NCBI RefSeq assembly: GCF_001699815.1 | Contig: NZ_MCGB01000103.1 | Location: forward strand, 1 to 32,662 | From: Ralstonia pickettii | Lineage (GTDB): Bacteria > Pseudomonadota > Gammaproteobacteria > Burkholderiales > Burkholderiaceae | Reading direction: 5' to 3' | DNA: 32,662 bases | Part shown: piece after piece, positions 17,731 through 26,228 of the stretch | Numbering within the stretch: the first letter of the stretch is position 1 | Layout: every line of letters begins with the position of its first letter | Made by a program: the position numbers and the translations under genes | Notes under the pieces: model-generated | Databases searched by the model: none | What the model was told of the DNA's origin: nothing | Seen by the model: only the letters and a program-made list of their open reading frames with translations

Positions 17731-18258
17731 TCATATGGCCGACTTGGCCAGTTGCTGTACGGCAAACCGGTACACCGCATCGACGTCGTTCAGATCCAGC
17801 ACGGCCACGCCTTCGGGTGGTTGCACGGCGGCAGGCGAATCGGTGGCCACCGCCACTACGCCGCCGATCTCCGGCCAAAGCGGCTGGCGGCCGAGCGAAG
17901 GGCGGAAGACTTCAATCTTCGGAAACGTGCTGCGCTTGTAGCCTTCAACGATAACGAGGTCGGTGGCGGGCGAGAGCAGCGCCAGCACGTCGTCGAGTTC
18001 GGGCTCCAGCGCGTTGGCGTATTCGCGCATCAGCACAAGTCGTTCACCGCCTACGAGCACGACTTCGGCACTGCCGGCTTCGCGCATGCGGTGCGAATCC
18101 TTGCCGGGCGAATCGAGATCAAAGCCGTGATGCGTGTGCTTGATGGCCGCCACGCGGCGCCCGTCGTGCACGAAACGGGCGATGAGTTGCTCGACGAGCG
18201 TGGTCTTGCCGCTGCCCGACGTGCCGGTGATGCCCAGCAGTGACTTGCGTGAGCTCAT
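17731..18258 (-). CDS. mobB: Molybdopterin-guanine dinucleotide biosynthesis protein MobB
   Basis: GTP-binding accessory protein for attaching GMP to molybdopterin; not essential in E. coli. The P-loop is G-T-S-G-S-G-K-T at residues 12-19. Other family blocks are RRVAAIKHTHHGFDLDSPGKDSHR, AGSAEVVLVGGERLVLM and DLVIVEGYKRSTFPKIEVFR. The start at 18258 is fixed by homology and by the ATGA overlap with the dacB stop. The 175-residue length is normal. Pairing with a cell-wall enzyme has no clear functional sense and probably only reflects shared transcription. Confidence 0.93.
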   Translation of the reverse strand: MSSRKSLLGITGTSGSGKTTLVEQLIARFVHDGRRVAAIKHTHHGFDLDSPGKDSHRMREAGSAEVVLVGGERLVLMREYANALEPELDDVLALLSPATDLVIVEGYKRSTFPKIEVFRPSLGRQPLWPEIGGVVAVATDSPAAVQPPEGVAVLDLNDVDAVYRFAVQQLAKSAI

Positions 18259-19793
18259 CGCGGCGCGCCCTGGTAGATCCATTGCAGCAGTGCATCGTGC
18301 GCGGCTTGGCCGCCGCTGGCGTTCGGGTGGTTGATCATGCTGACCACCACGAAGCGCTGGCCGTCTTCGCCTTCCACATACCCGGCGATGGCGCGCACGC
18401 CGTTGAGTGTGCCGGTCTTGATCTCGGCATTGCCGGCCACCCCGGCCCGTGTCAGGCGATTGCGCATGGTGCCGTCCACGCCGACAACGGGTAGCGCATC
18501 GCGCAGCACGCCGCCGTTCGGGTTGGCGTCGGCCTGCTGCAGCAGGCGCCCCATGTTGCGTGCGCTGATGCGCTCGGTGCGTGACAGGCCCGAACCGTTC
18601 TCCAGCACCAGCTCCGGCATCGTGAGGTTCTGTTTGGCGAGCCAGCGGTTGATGACCTCGGTCGATTGCCGCACCGATGCGGGCTTGCGCCCGATTTCCG
18701 CGCCGATGGTGAGGAAGAGCTGGCGCGCCATCACGTTGTTCGAATATTTGTCGATGTCGTGCACGACTTCCGACAGCGGCGGGCCGTAGTGCGTGGCCAG
18801 CAGAACGGCCTGACGCGGTACCTTGCCTTCGCGCAAGCCCGGCGTGAAACGCGTCGTGCCACCGGCCTGCTGCCATAGCGCCAGGAAGCCACCCCAGATG
18901 AAGTCGGCATGCGTGAGCGCGGCGATATTGAAGACGCGTTCGCCGCACGCGGCGGCATAGCGGCCGTCGAAGCTGGCTATGACGTGGCCGTCGGTCTGCG
19001 TGGAGATGTTGGCGCCGGAGGTCGTCTTCCAGTCGCCGCAGCCGCCGCGCGTGGTGCGCAACTGGTTATCGATCTGCAACTGCGCCAGCGGCGGTGATAC
19101 ATCGATGTTGACCGCGCCGTTGCCGGCATCCGGCGAGAGCGTGAACGTGAGCGTCTTGAATGAATACAGCAGCGCGTCGGGCGCGACGTTGTAGGCACGC
19201 GCGCTGTCGCCGTCCAGCGGCGGTGCTTCCGACAGATCGCCCTCGAAGTAGGTGCGATCCAGCACGATGTTGCCCGCCAGTTCATCCACGCCGGCGCGGC
19301 GCACGTCGGTCACCAGCTTGACGAGCTCTTCGGGAATCAGCTTCGGATCGCCCTGGCCACGTAGGTACAGGTTGCCGTTGAGCGTGCCGTTGACCGGAGC
19401 GCTGTCGGCGTAGGCCGTGGTCTTCCAGCGAAAATCCGGGCCAAGCAGGTCCAGCCCCGCGAAGGTGGTCAGCAGCTTCATGGTCGACGCCGGGTTCATT
19501 CCGGCGTCGGCATTCCATTGCAGGATGGGCGTGGCGGTGCCGGTGCGGATCACGAACACGCTCACCGCATCCAGCGGGATATGCGCGCGCGCAAAAGCCA
19601 GCGCCACGTTGGCGGGCAACCCGGCAGGGTTGTGTGCAGCCTGGCGTGTTTGCGCGGCGGTGGTGCGCGGTGCCGCCTGGGTCTTGGCTTTCTTGGCGTG
19701 CGCCAGCGGCGAGGCCGCAATGGTCAAGAGCACGGCGCAGGCAAGCGCGCTGCGCGACAGGGTCAGCAAACGGGTCGGACGAATTCGGGCCAT
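18255..19793 (-). CDS. dacB: D-alanyl-D-alanine carboxypeptidase/endopeptidase (PBP4, DacB)
   Basis: Periplasmic class C penicillin-binding protein that trims D-Ala from peptidoglycan stems and cleaves cross-links. The start MARIRPTRLL at 19793 gives a signal peptide ending near SPLAHA. The active site has S103-T-M-K106 (SxxK), the S-N-N motif in KYSNNVMARQLF, and K-T-G in AEIKTGTLNGVRAIAGY. At 512 residues it has the large insert between SxxK and SxN typical of PBP4. It precedes mobB, overlapping it by four bases, and follows ligD on the same strand after a 140-base gap. Confidence 0.94.
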   Translation of the reverse strand: MARIRPTRLLTLSRSALACAVLLTIAASPLAHAKKAKTQAAPRTTAAQTRQAAHNPAGLPANVALAFARAHIPLDAVSVFVIRTGTATPILQWNADAGMNPASTMKLLTTFAGLDLLGPDFRWKTTAYADSAPVNGTLNGNLYLRGQGDPKLIPEELVKLVTDVRRAGVDELAGNIVLDRTYFEGDLSEAPPLDGDSARAYNVAPDALLYSFKTLTFTLSPDAGNGAVNIDVSPPLAQLQIDNQLRTTRGGCGDWKTTSGANISTQTDGHVIASFDGRYAAACGERVFNIAALTHADFIWGGFLALWQQAGGTTRFTPGLREGKVPRQAVLLATHYGPPLSEVVHDIDKYSNNVMARQLFLTIGAEIGRKPASVRQSTEVINRWLAKQNLTMPELVLENGSGLSRTERISARNMGRLLQQADANPNGGVLRDALPVVGVDGTMRNRLTRAGVAGNAEIKTGTLNGVRAIAGYVEGEDGQRFVVVSMINHPNASGGQAAHDALLQWIYQGAPR

Positions 19794-19933
19794 CGGCGGG
19801 GGGGCAGAGTGGGGCGCGCACACATGCGCCAAGTGCAGACGCAGGCATGTTAACGCAGTGGCCCCGCACTTCGGCCGACAAGCAATGGGGCGTTCACCGC
19901 CCAATTCTTTGAGAACCGCCGGTGTGTGACGGC

Positions 19934-22525
19934 TCAGTCATCGGCGCCAACGCGTTTGCGCATGTCGGCCGTGACCGATTGACGCGTACCGGCATAGGCG
20001 GCCCAAGGATCGCCCTTGAGCTTGGCGAGCCGTTCGGGCAGCGTGCGCAGCGTCCACTGGGCAGACGACTGCAGCCCTTCCAGCTCGTCATGGCGGATCG
20101 GCACGGACACTGGCAACCCCGTCCGCGCGCGCACCGAATAGGCGGCCACCGTGCTCGCACCGCGGTTGTTGCGCAGATAGTCGATGAAGATTTTTCCCAC
20201 GCGGTTCTGCGGCCCCATCTTGGCGACAAAGCGGTCAGGGAAGGTCGCGGCCATGTGTTGCACCACGGCTTGCGCGAACGTTTTGAGCGTGTCCCAGCCA
20301 GCGGCTTCGCGGCGCGTGAGCGGCACCACCACGTGCATGCCATGCCCACCGCTGGTTTTCAGGAAGGCCTTCAGGCCGAGTTCATCAAGCATGGCCAGCA
20401 TGAGCTGCGTGGCCTCGATCACGCGCGCGAAAGGCAGCGCCGGGTCCGGGTCGATATCGAAGACGATGCGGTCGGGTTGTTCGATGCGGTCGGCCAGCGC
20501 ATTCCACGTGTGGAACTCCACCGTGCCCATCTGCACCGCGCCGACCAGGGCCTCGGCCGAGTTGATCGCAAGCAGCGACGGATGCCCCGGGTCGAGCGAT
20601 GGGTCCAGCTGCGTGATGCCCTGCAGCTTGAGCGCGGCGGAATGCTTCTGGAAGAAGCGCTCGCCGTCGATGCCGTCGGGCGCGCGTACGAGCGATGTCG
20701 GGCGGTTGCGAAGATGCGGCAGCATCCATTCGGCCACACCGGCGTAATAGCGCGCCAGGTCCGCCTTGGTGGTGCCACTGGCTTTCTCGATCACGCGATC
20801 TGGATGCGTGACGTCCACATCGGCGATGCGTTCGGCACCGGGGCGCACCTTGCGTTCGGCAGCATTCACGGCGCGGGTCTCCTTGCGTGCGGCAGCGCTG
20901 GGCGGCTTGGCTTGTTCACGCACGATGTTGCGCGCGAGTTTGTCGTCACGCAAACCTTGGAACACGGCTTGCCGCACGATGCCTTCGCGCGTCCATTCGG
21001 CAAAGGCGATTTCCGCCACGCGTTCGGGCTTCACCCATTGCACGTCGCGCGCATCGCTGCCGGTGGGCGGGTTGGCGAAGGGCGGCGTGTCGACGGTCAG
21101 ACCCGTCAGCTCGTGGTGCAAAGCGTGCAGACTCGTCTCGTTGAAGCCCGTGCCGACACGGCCCGCATAGCGCAGCTTGCCCGCGTCGTCATACACGCCG
21201 AGCAGCAGGGCACCGAAGCCGCTGCGGCTACCCTTGGGCGCACTGTACCCGCCGATCACGAATTCCTGCCGCTGCCCGCATTTGAGCTTGATCCAGGCAG
21301 GGCTGCGGCCGGCCCGGTACGGCGCATCGGCGCGCTTGCCGATCACCCCTTCGAGCGACATGCTGCACGCGGAAGACAGCAAGTCTTCGGGTGCCGCGTG
21401 AAATGTCCCTGAGAAGAGCACCGCTTCGCGGTCCAGGTTGCCCGGGGCGGCATCGAGAATGCGCTCAAGCAGCGCCCGCCGCTCGCGCAACGGCACACCG
21501 CGCAAGTCCATGCCGTTGCAGAACGGGATGTCGAACAGGTAGTAGGCAATGTGTTCGGCATGCGCGGTTTCGAAGGCGTTCTGCAGCGCCTGGAAGTCGG
21601 GCACGCCGCGCTCGCCCATCACCACGACTTCGCCGTCGAGCCACGCCTCGCGCAGGCCCAGCGCCTGCAGCGTGCGCGCCTGACGCGGCAGCTTGGCCGT
21701 CCAGTCGCGGCCGTTGCGGCTGAACAGGCGCACGGTGTTGCCGTCGATGCGCGCCAGGATGCGGTAGCCGTCGAACTTCACTTCGTAATTCCACTCGCCT
21801 TGCCTTGGCGGCGCATCGACGAGCGTGGCAAGCTGCGGCTCCAGCGTTTTCGGCAACGTGCCGGGCACGGCACCGGCGGGCGGCTGGACTTGTGCCGGAT
21901 CGGCACGCTGGGTCTTGCGGCCATCGGCCTTAGCCTTCGGTTTTGCGCCGACGTTCTCTCCGGTGATCACGCTGGCGGGCAGCGCCTGTGTCACGTCGTA
22001 GTCGCTCGATGCGCGCACCTGGTCGTCGCGTTCCTTGATCAGCAGCCACTGTTCTTTCGGATGTCTGCCCGTGCCGTGCAAATGCGTGCGTACCAGCGCC
22101 CATGCACCATGCAGCTTCTCGCCATGGAGGTCGAATTTGAGCTTGCCGTCGCGATAGGCCTTGCGCGGATCGCCATGCGGGCGCCATGTCCCGCGGTCCC
22201 ACACGATCACGTCGCCGCCGCCGTATTGTCCTTCGGGGATATGGCCTTCGAAATCCGCGTAGTCCAGCGGGTGGTCTTCAACATGTACCGCGAGGCGCTT
22301 GTCGGCGGGGTCCAGGCTCGGGCCCTTGGGGACGGCCCAGCTCTTGAGCGTGCCGTCGAGTTCCAGCCGGAAGTCGTAGTGCAGTCGCGTTGCGTCGTGC
22401 TTCTGGATCACGAAGTGCAGGGCGCCATGGTCACGCTGCTCGTCGGCTTTGCGGCGCGCGCCGGCGGGTTCCTGGGTCTGCGTGAAATCGCGCTTGCTGC
22501 GGTAGTCGGCGAGATGGCGTGGCAC
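19934..22525 (-). CDS. ligD: ATP-dependent DNA ligase D (phosphoesterase-ligase-polymerase)
   Basis: Multifunctional end-joining enzyme that trims, fills and seals double-strand breaks brought together by Ku. Domain order is 3'-phosphoesterase (about residues 35-190, with H43, D44, H49 and D51 in KHDATRLHYDF), ligase (about 225-520, with adenylated lysine K250 in VKFDGYR), then primase-polymerase (about 570-850, catalytic D690 and D692 in VFDIDPDP). This order matches the Pseudomonas enzyme. The 863-residue length fits. The start is a GTG at 22525 with GGAG eight bases upstream; no ATG is close. It follows ku by 18 bases. Confidence 0.95.
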   Translation of the reverse strand: MPRHLADYRSKRDFTQTQEPAGARRKADEQRDHGALHFVIQKHDATRLHYDFRLELDGTLKSWAVPKGPSLDPADKRLAVHVEDHPLDYADFEGHIPEGQYGGGDVIVWDRGTWRPHGDPRKAYRDGKLKFDLHGEKLHGAWALVRTHLHGTGRHPKEQWLLIKERDDQVRASSDYDVTQALPASVITGENVGAKPKAKADGRKTQRADPAQVQPPAGAVPGTLPKTLEPQLATLVDAPPRQGEWNYEVKFDGYRILARIDGNTVRLFSRNGRDWTAKLPRQARTLQALGLREAWLDGEVVVMGERGVPDFQALQNAFETAHAEHIAYYLFDIPFCNGMDLRGVPLRERRALLERILDAAPGNLDREAVLFSGTFHAAPEDLLSSACSMSLEGVIGKRADAPYRAGRSPAWIKLKCGQRQEFVIGGYSAPKGSRSGFGALLLGVYDDAGKLRYAGRVGTGFNETSLHALHHELTGLTVDTPPFANPPTGSDARDVQWVKPERVAEIAFAEWTREGIVRQAVFQGLRDDKLARNIVREQAKPPSAAARKETRAVNAAERKVRPGAERIADVDVTHPDRVIEKASGTTKADLARYYAGVAEWMLPHLRNRPTSLVRAPDGIDGERFFQKHSAALKLQGITQLDPSLDPGHPSLLAINSAEALVGAVQMGTVEFHTWNALADRIEQPDRIVFDIDPDPALPFARVIEATQLMLAMLDELGLKAFLKTSGGHGMHVVVPLTRREAAGWDTLKTFAQAVVQHMAATFPDRFVAKMGPQNRVGKIFIDYLRNNRGASTVAAYSVRARTGLPVSVPIRHDELEGLQSSAQWTLRTLPERLAKLKGDPWAAYAGTRQSVTADMRKRVGADD

Positions 22526-22543
22526 GGCGTCGGCTCCGTCGTG

Positions 22544-23458
22544 TTATGCGCGCTTGCGCGTGGTGGTCTTGCGCGCCGTCTTGGAGGCGGCTTTGCGGGG
22601 TGCCCGCTTGCGCGGGGCAGGCTCTTCCTGCGCTTTGTCGTTGGAGGCATCTTTGCCCTCGCCACGCTTGGCGAGGCTCTGGCGCAGCAGGTCGGTCAGG
22701 TCGATCACGTTGCCGGAGCGCGGTGCAGCGGTTTCGGCCTCCATCGGCTCGACGGACTCCGTGCGGCCTTCGCGCACCTTGCGATCGACCAATGCCAGGA
22801 TGTCGTCGCGGAAGGTGTCGTGGTACTCGGCAGGGTCCCACGTGCCGCTCATGTCGTCGATCAGCTTTTCAGCCATGTCGATCTCCTTGGCCGTGAGCTT
22901 GGCGGCCTTGGCCCCTTCTTCTGGTACATCGAGTTCGGACCAGTCGCGCACTTCGTTGGACCAGCGCAGCGTATGCAGCACGAGCACAGGCCCCATCGGG
23001 ATCAGTGCGGCCAGATGCTGCTTGGTGTGCAGCACGACGTTGGCGACGCCAATCTTCTGCGAGCGCGTCAATGCCTCGCGCAGCAGCGCGTAGACTTTTT
23101 CGCCGCGCCGGTCGGGCGCAAGAAAGTACGGCGTATCGAGATACAGAAACGGAATCTCCGCCGCATCCACGAAGGTCAGCAAATCGACCGTTTGCGTCGA
23201 GGCCGGGTTAGCGGCCCGGATGTCCTCGTCGGTCAGGATCACGTAGCGGTCTTTCTCGTAGGCATACCCGCGCACGATCTGCTCGCGCGGCACTTCTTTG
23301 CCGGTGGTCTTGTTGATGCGCTTGTAGCCGACGCGGTCCATGGTGCGGCGGTCGAGCCAGTCGAAGTCGAGGTCGTCGCTGCGGGTGGCCGGATACAGCG
23401 CGACGGGAATATGGACGAGGCCGAAGCTCACGGCGCCCTTCCAGATCACGCGGGGCAT
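22544..23458 (-). CDS. ku: Ku protein of non-homologous end joining
   Basis: Homodimeric DNA-end-binding ring that recruits LigD. The N-terminus MPRVIWKGAVSFGLVHIPV is diagnostic, followed by YKRINKTTGKEVPREQIVRGYAYEKDRYVILTDED and the PYFLAPDRRGEKVYALLREAL region. The C-terminus after about residue 260 is a Lys/Arg/Ala tail (KRAPRKAASKTARKTTTRKR), the lysine-rich extension known in bacterial Ku to help DNA binding. The 304-residue length is normal. GGGAGA lies a few bases before the ATG at 23458. It is transcribed before ligD and divergent from the MFS gene. Confidence 0.95.
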   Translation of the reverse strand: MPRVIWKGAVSFGLVHIPVALYPATRSDDLDFDWLDRRTMDRVGYKRINKTTGKEVPREQIVRGYAYEKDRYVILTDEDIRAANPASTQTVDLLTFVDAAEIPFLYLDTPYFLAPDRRGEKVYALLREALTRSQKIGVANVVLHTKQHLAALIPMGPVLVLHTLRWSNEVRDWSELDVPEEGAKAAKLTAKEIDMAEKLIDDMSGTWDPAEYHDTFRDDILALVDRKVREGRTESVEPMEAETAAPRSGNVIDLTDLLRQSLAKRGEGKDASNDKAQEEPAPRKRAPRKAASKTARKTTTRKRA

Positions 23459-23611
23459 GGCAGGTCTCCCGATGCGGTGGTTGCGAGCGTGGTGACGCAA
23501 GCCGCATACCTGCCTGGCGCAGGGCGGCGTCATACGTTCATCAGCCGGGCGCGGTAGCATGATGGCTTTTCGGCGCGACGCCTGCGCCCGCGTTTTTCTC
23601 AGTTGTCCTTC

Positions 23612-24796
23612 ATGCCTTCCGAATACGTCCAATCCGCCGGCGCCTTGCAGCCCCGCCGTCTTCCTCTGTCGGCGCGCGCAGCGACGATGGCGCTCTTTTT
23701 CGCCAACGGTGCAACGTTTGCGACGTGGGGCATCCACATTCCAACGGTGAAGGCGCGGTTCGGGCTGTCCGAGGCGTCGCTGTCGTTGGCGATGTTCATG
23801 GTGGCCGCGGGCGCCATCGTTGCGATGAAGTTTGCAGGCCAGTGGGCGGCGCGCGTCGGCACGCGGCGCGCAAGCGTCCAGGGCGGCGTGGCATTTGGTG
23901 TCATGACCGGGCTCCTCATGTTGATGCCGAGCTACCCGGCGCTGCTGGCCGTGCTGCTGCTGTTTGGCATCACCAATGCCGGTTTCGACGTGGCCATCAA
24001 TGCGCAGGCCGCCACGGTAGAGGCGAATCACCACAAGCCGATCATCTCTTCGCTACACGGCATGTTCAGCCTGGGCGGAATGGCGGGCGCAGCGGTGGGC
24101 GGCGTGCTGCTGGAACTGGGCGTGCCGCCGGCCGTGCATTGCGGCGGCATGGCGCTCGTCACCATGGCGGCCGCCTTGTGTGCCGGCCCGTTCATGCTGC
24201 CCGATCACGTGCACGCAGAAGGCGAACCGGCACATCCGACCACGGGGCGCACGCTGTTCCTGCTCGGCGTGCTGGCCTTCCTGGGGCTGGTCGGCGAAGG
24301 CGCGATGTACGACTGGACGACCGTGTACATGCGCGAGATCGCGCAATCGCCCGAAGCCATTGCCAGCGCCGGGTACGCCGCGTTTTCGGGCGGGATGGCG
24401 CTCGCGCGCTTCAGCGGCGATCTCGCACGCGGGCGCTGGGGCAACAAGCATGTGCTTGGCGCCAGTGGCGTGCTGGCAACGGGCGGGATTTTGCTTGCAC
24501 TGTTGTGGCCAGCACCGATGGCTGTCCTGACAGGCTTTGCGCTGATGGGCGTGGGCGCCGCCAACATGGTGCCGATCTTCTTCATCACCGCGTCCCGCCT
24601 GTCCGGCGTGCCGGCCGCCGAAGGCATTGCCGCCGTGGCGCGCTTTGCCTACGTGGGCTTGCTGATCGGTCCGGTCATCATCGGGTTGATTGCGCATCGC
24701 TCCGACCTGCGCTGGGGGCTGTCGGTGGTGGCGCTCACCATGGCGTTGATTGCCGTGATGGGCCCGCGTGCGATCCGCCAGCCGGAACGTCGCTGA
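23612..24796 (+). CDS. Major facilitator superfamily transporter (YbjJ-like)
   Basis: A 394-residue inner-membrane permease with about twelve hydrophobic segments. Early features are MALFFANGATFATWGIHIP followed by VKARFGLSEASLSLAMF, which together resemble the YbjJ group of MFS proteins. Then come the cytoplasmic-loop arginines in GTRRASVQGG and the second-half GLVGEGAMYDWTTVYMRE, also typical of YbjJ-like proteins. The ATG at 23612 is preferred over the in-frame TTG three codons upstream. The substrate is unknown. It is divergent from ku with 153 bases between them. Confidence 0.88.
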   Translation: MPSEYVQSAGALQPRRLPLSARAATMALFFANGATFATWGIHIPTVKARFGLSEASLSLAMFMVAAGAIVAMKFAGQWAARVGTRRASVQGGVAFGVMTGLLMLMPSYPALLAVLLLFGITNAGFDVAINAQAATVEANHHKPIISSLHGMFSLGGMAGAAVGGVLLELGVPPAVHCGGMALVTMAAALCAGPFMLPDHVHAEGEPAHPTTGRTLFLLGVLAFLGLVGEGAMYDWTTVYMREIAQSPEAIASAGYAAFSGGMALARFSGDLARGRWGNKHVLGASGVLATGGILLALLWPAPMAVLTGFALMGVGAANMVPIFFITASRLSGVPAAEGIAAVARFAYVGLLIGPVIIGLIAHRSDLRWGLSVVALTMALIAVMGPRAIRQPERR

Positions 24797-24848
24797 CTGA
24801 GCCACACTTCAGCACGTATCTGCCCAAAAAATATGCAGTTCCTGCGCG

Positions 24849-24877
24849 TTGACTTTCCTGTGCGCTTGCCATAGCGT
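24849..24877 (+). promoter_or_regulatory. Candidate promoter of the KFDPY-repeat protein gene
   Basis: TTGACT (24849-24854) is five of six to the -35 consensus. After exactly 17 bases comes TAGCGT (24872-24877), a weaker -10 with the key T, A and final T. It would give a leader of about 120 bases. No operator is recognised. Confidence 0.45.
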
Positions 24878-24990
24878 ACGACGAGGAGAGGGGGTTTCCC
24901 GGCGCCGTCGCCAACGTGCCAGTTGCGCAATGACATCGGGATGCGTTCAAAACGAGGCTGCGCTATCAGCCAGCCCAAACGACCCATAGG

Positions 24991-24997
24991 AAAGGAG
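24991..24997 (+). promoter_or_regulatory. Strong ribosome binding site of the repeat protein
   Basis: AAAGGAG lies six bases before the ATG at 25004. It settles the start and suggests efficient translation. Confidence 0.75.
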
Positions 24998-25003
24998 CTT
25001 CAG

Positions 25004-25393
25004 ATGCCGTACAAACGTCTTACCCTCGTGGCAGCGGTAGCTGTCGTGGCAGCCATCGGCACCGTAGCCCACGCGCAGACCGACCAGAAGAAGTTCGACC
25101 CCTACAGCCAAGGCGCAAAAGTCGGCGACAAGTTTGACCCGTACCAACAGGGTGCGAAGGCCGGCGACAAGTTCGACCCGTATTCGCAGGGCGCCAACAA
25201 GAACGACAGCACCGCCAGCGCGCTCAACCCCGGCGCCCAGCCGGCCAATGTCGAGAAGGGCAAGTACGACACGTACACCCAGGGCGCCAAGGCCGGTGAG
25301 AAGTTCGATCCATATAGCCAGGGTGCGAAGGCCGGTGGCAAGTTTGACCCGTACAGCGAGGGCGCCAACAAGAAGGACGCGCCCAAGCAGTAA
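25004..25393 (+). CDS. Exported small protein of six 13-residue KFDPY repeats
   Basis: I do not recognise a named family. The 129-residue product has a signal peptide (residues 1-24, cut after AHA) and a mature part built almost wholly of the repeat KFDPYSQGAKAGD. Copies are at residues 30-42, 43-55, 56-68, 87-99, 100-112 and 113-125, in two blocks of three; each block ends in a variant copy with GANK and a final D. An 18-residue linker (69-86) joins the blocks. There is no cysteine or tryptophan and many Lys, Asp and Gly, so the mature protein is likely soluble and possibly disordered. Codons differ between copies, pointing to selection on the protein. The ribosome site is strong and a terminator-like hairpin follows. 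Confidence 0.85.
   Translation: MPYKRLTLVAAVAVVAAIGTVAHAQTDQKKFDPYSQGAKVGDKFDPYQQGAKAGDKFDPYSQGANKNDSTASALNPGAQPANVEKGKYDTYTQGAKAGEKFDPYSQGAKAGGKFDPYSEGANKKDAPKQ
25030..25378 (+). repeat. 39-base coding tandem repeats inside the KFDPY protein gene
   Basis: Six copies of a 39-base unit encode the 13-residue repeat, three in tandem (about 25091-25207), a 54-base linker, and three more (about 25262-25378). Synonymous differences are common (TTC/TTT, TAC/TAT, CAA/CAG, GGC/GGT), so the array is old or under protein-level selection, not a fresh slippage product. Confidence 0.75.
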
Positions 25394-25412
25394 GCCCATG
25401 CTCAATGGGTTC

Positions 25413-26228
25413 ATGAAGACGCTGATGCATCACCCGATGCATCGGCGTTTTTCTTTATGGAACGCCGCCGCAGCCGTGGCGGCGATTGCATTGGCGTGGC
25501 CTGTGCATGCAGCGGGGCTGTGCTCCGCGCCATGGGTGCACGACGGTAGCCGCGTGCGCCTGGACGGCAACGGCGAGACGCCGATGATCGTCGAGTTCAC
25601 GCTCCACGATGTCAGCCGCGACATGCAGGACGGCTGCGAGATCGGCCTGCACATCTACGCCAAATCGGGCCTCGTAGCGCTGGGCGGCCGGCCGATCGAG
25701 ACGGTGCAGGAGCACCAGCTGCTGGTGGACGAAGCCGGCGTGGTCACACGCATCGTCAGCATCAATGGCCGCGTGTTTGCGCAAAGCGAACATGCCGATC
25801 TGGTCGGCACCGTGAGCACGGCCATCTCGGGCATGTTCCTGTACGGCGCCGGCTTGGCGCCCGAAGCCCAGATGCTGCCGGGCGATACGTATGAATCGAG
25901 CTTCGACTTCGATGTGGTGTCGCCGCGGCTGGGGATCTCTGTGGGGCGCATGCGGGCCGAGCGCGCCAAGGTGGAGGTGTCGGAGCGGGAGGTCGGGCCA
26001 CCGCAGCCGATGAACACCGTGGTCGGCCAGTTGCAGTGCCGGCCGATCCGCTACACGCGCACCGCGCGCCTCGGGGTGCTGCGGCTGGGCAATGAAACGC
26101 TCGAGCCTGACCCCACTGTTGCCCACATCACTGATTGGTATTGCCCCGAAGCGGCCGTCGTGATGCGCCAGGAGGTTGAGCAGCACGGCCAGACGCAGGT
26201 GATCGACGTGGTCGAACTCAAGCGCTAA
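25413..26228 (+). CDS. Exported hypothetical protein with four cysteines
   Basis: I do not recognise this family. From the ATG at 25413 it has 271 residues: a basic N-terminus with a hydrophobic stretch (AAAAVAAIALAWPVHA) forming a signal peptide, then a mostly beta-rich periplasmic domain. Four cysteines (about C37, C75, C209, C244) could form two disulfides. Other ATGs at 25398, 25425 and 25437 are possible starts; none has a good ribosome site, and all lie at or in the hairpin 25416-25452. The first lies four bases after the stop of the repeat gene, which would allow coupled reinitiation. The stop overlaps the convergent DUF1045 gene by 11 bases. Confidence 0.75.
   Translation: MKTLMHHPMHRRFSLWNAAAAVAAIALAWPVHAAGLCSAPWVHDGSRVRLDGNGETPMIVEFTLHDVSRDMQDGCEIGLHIYAKSGLVALGGRPIETVQEHQLLVDEAGVVTRIVSINGRVFAQSEHADLVGTVSTAISGMFLYGAGLAPEAQMLPGDTYESSFDFDVVSPRLGISVGRMRAERAKVEVSEREVGPPQPMNTVVGQLQCRPIRYTRTARLGVLRLGNETLEPDPTVAHITDWYCPEAAVVMRQEVEQHGQTQVIDVVELKR
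25416..25455 (+). terminator. Strong terminator-like hairpin over the start of the next gene
   Basis: ACGCTGATGCATC (25419-25431) pairs with GATGCATCGGCGT (25436-25448) across ACCC with a single U-G pair, and TTTTTCTTT follows. It looks like the intrinsic terminator of the repeat-protein gene (stop at 25393). Two in-frame ATGs of the next gene, at 25425 and 25437, are inside its stem. Confidence 0.7.

Noticed and set aside
19860-19933. A terminator after ligD (GGGCG/CGCCC stem)
   Set aside because: The stem is only five or six pairs and lacks a T-run; ligD may read into dacB.
19922-23557. Long plus-strand frames (496 and 668 codons) over ligD and ku
   Set aside because: They are shadows of the real minus-strand genes, with no recognisable domains or ribosome sites.
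25091-25378. 39-base periodic repeats considered as a CRISPR array or noncoding satellite
   Set aside because: The repeats are coding in one frame with mainly synonymous differences and no spacers; they belong to the KFDPY-repeat protein.
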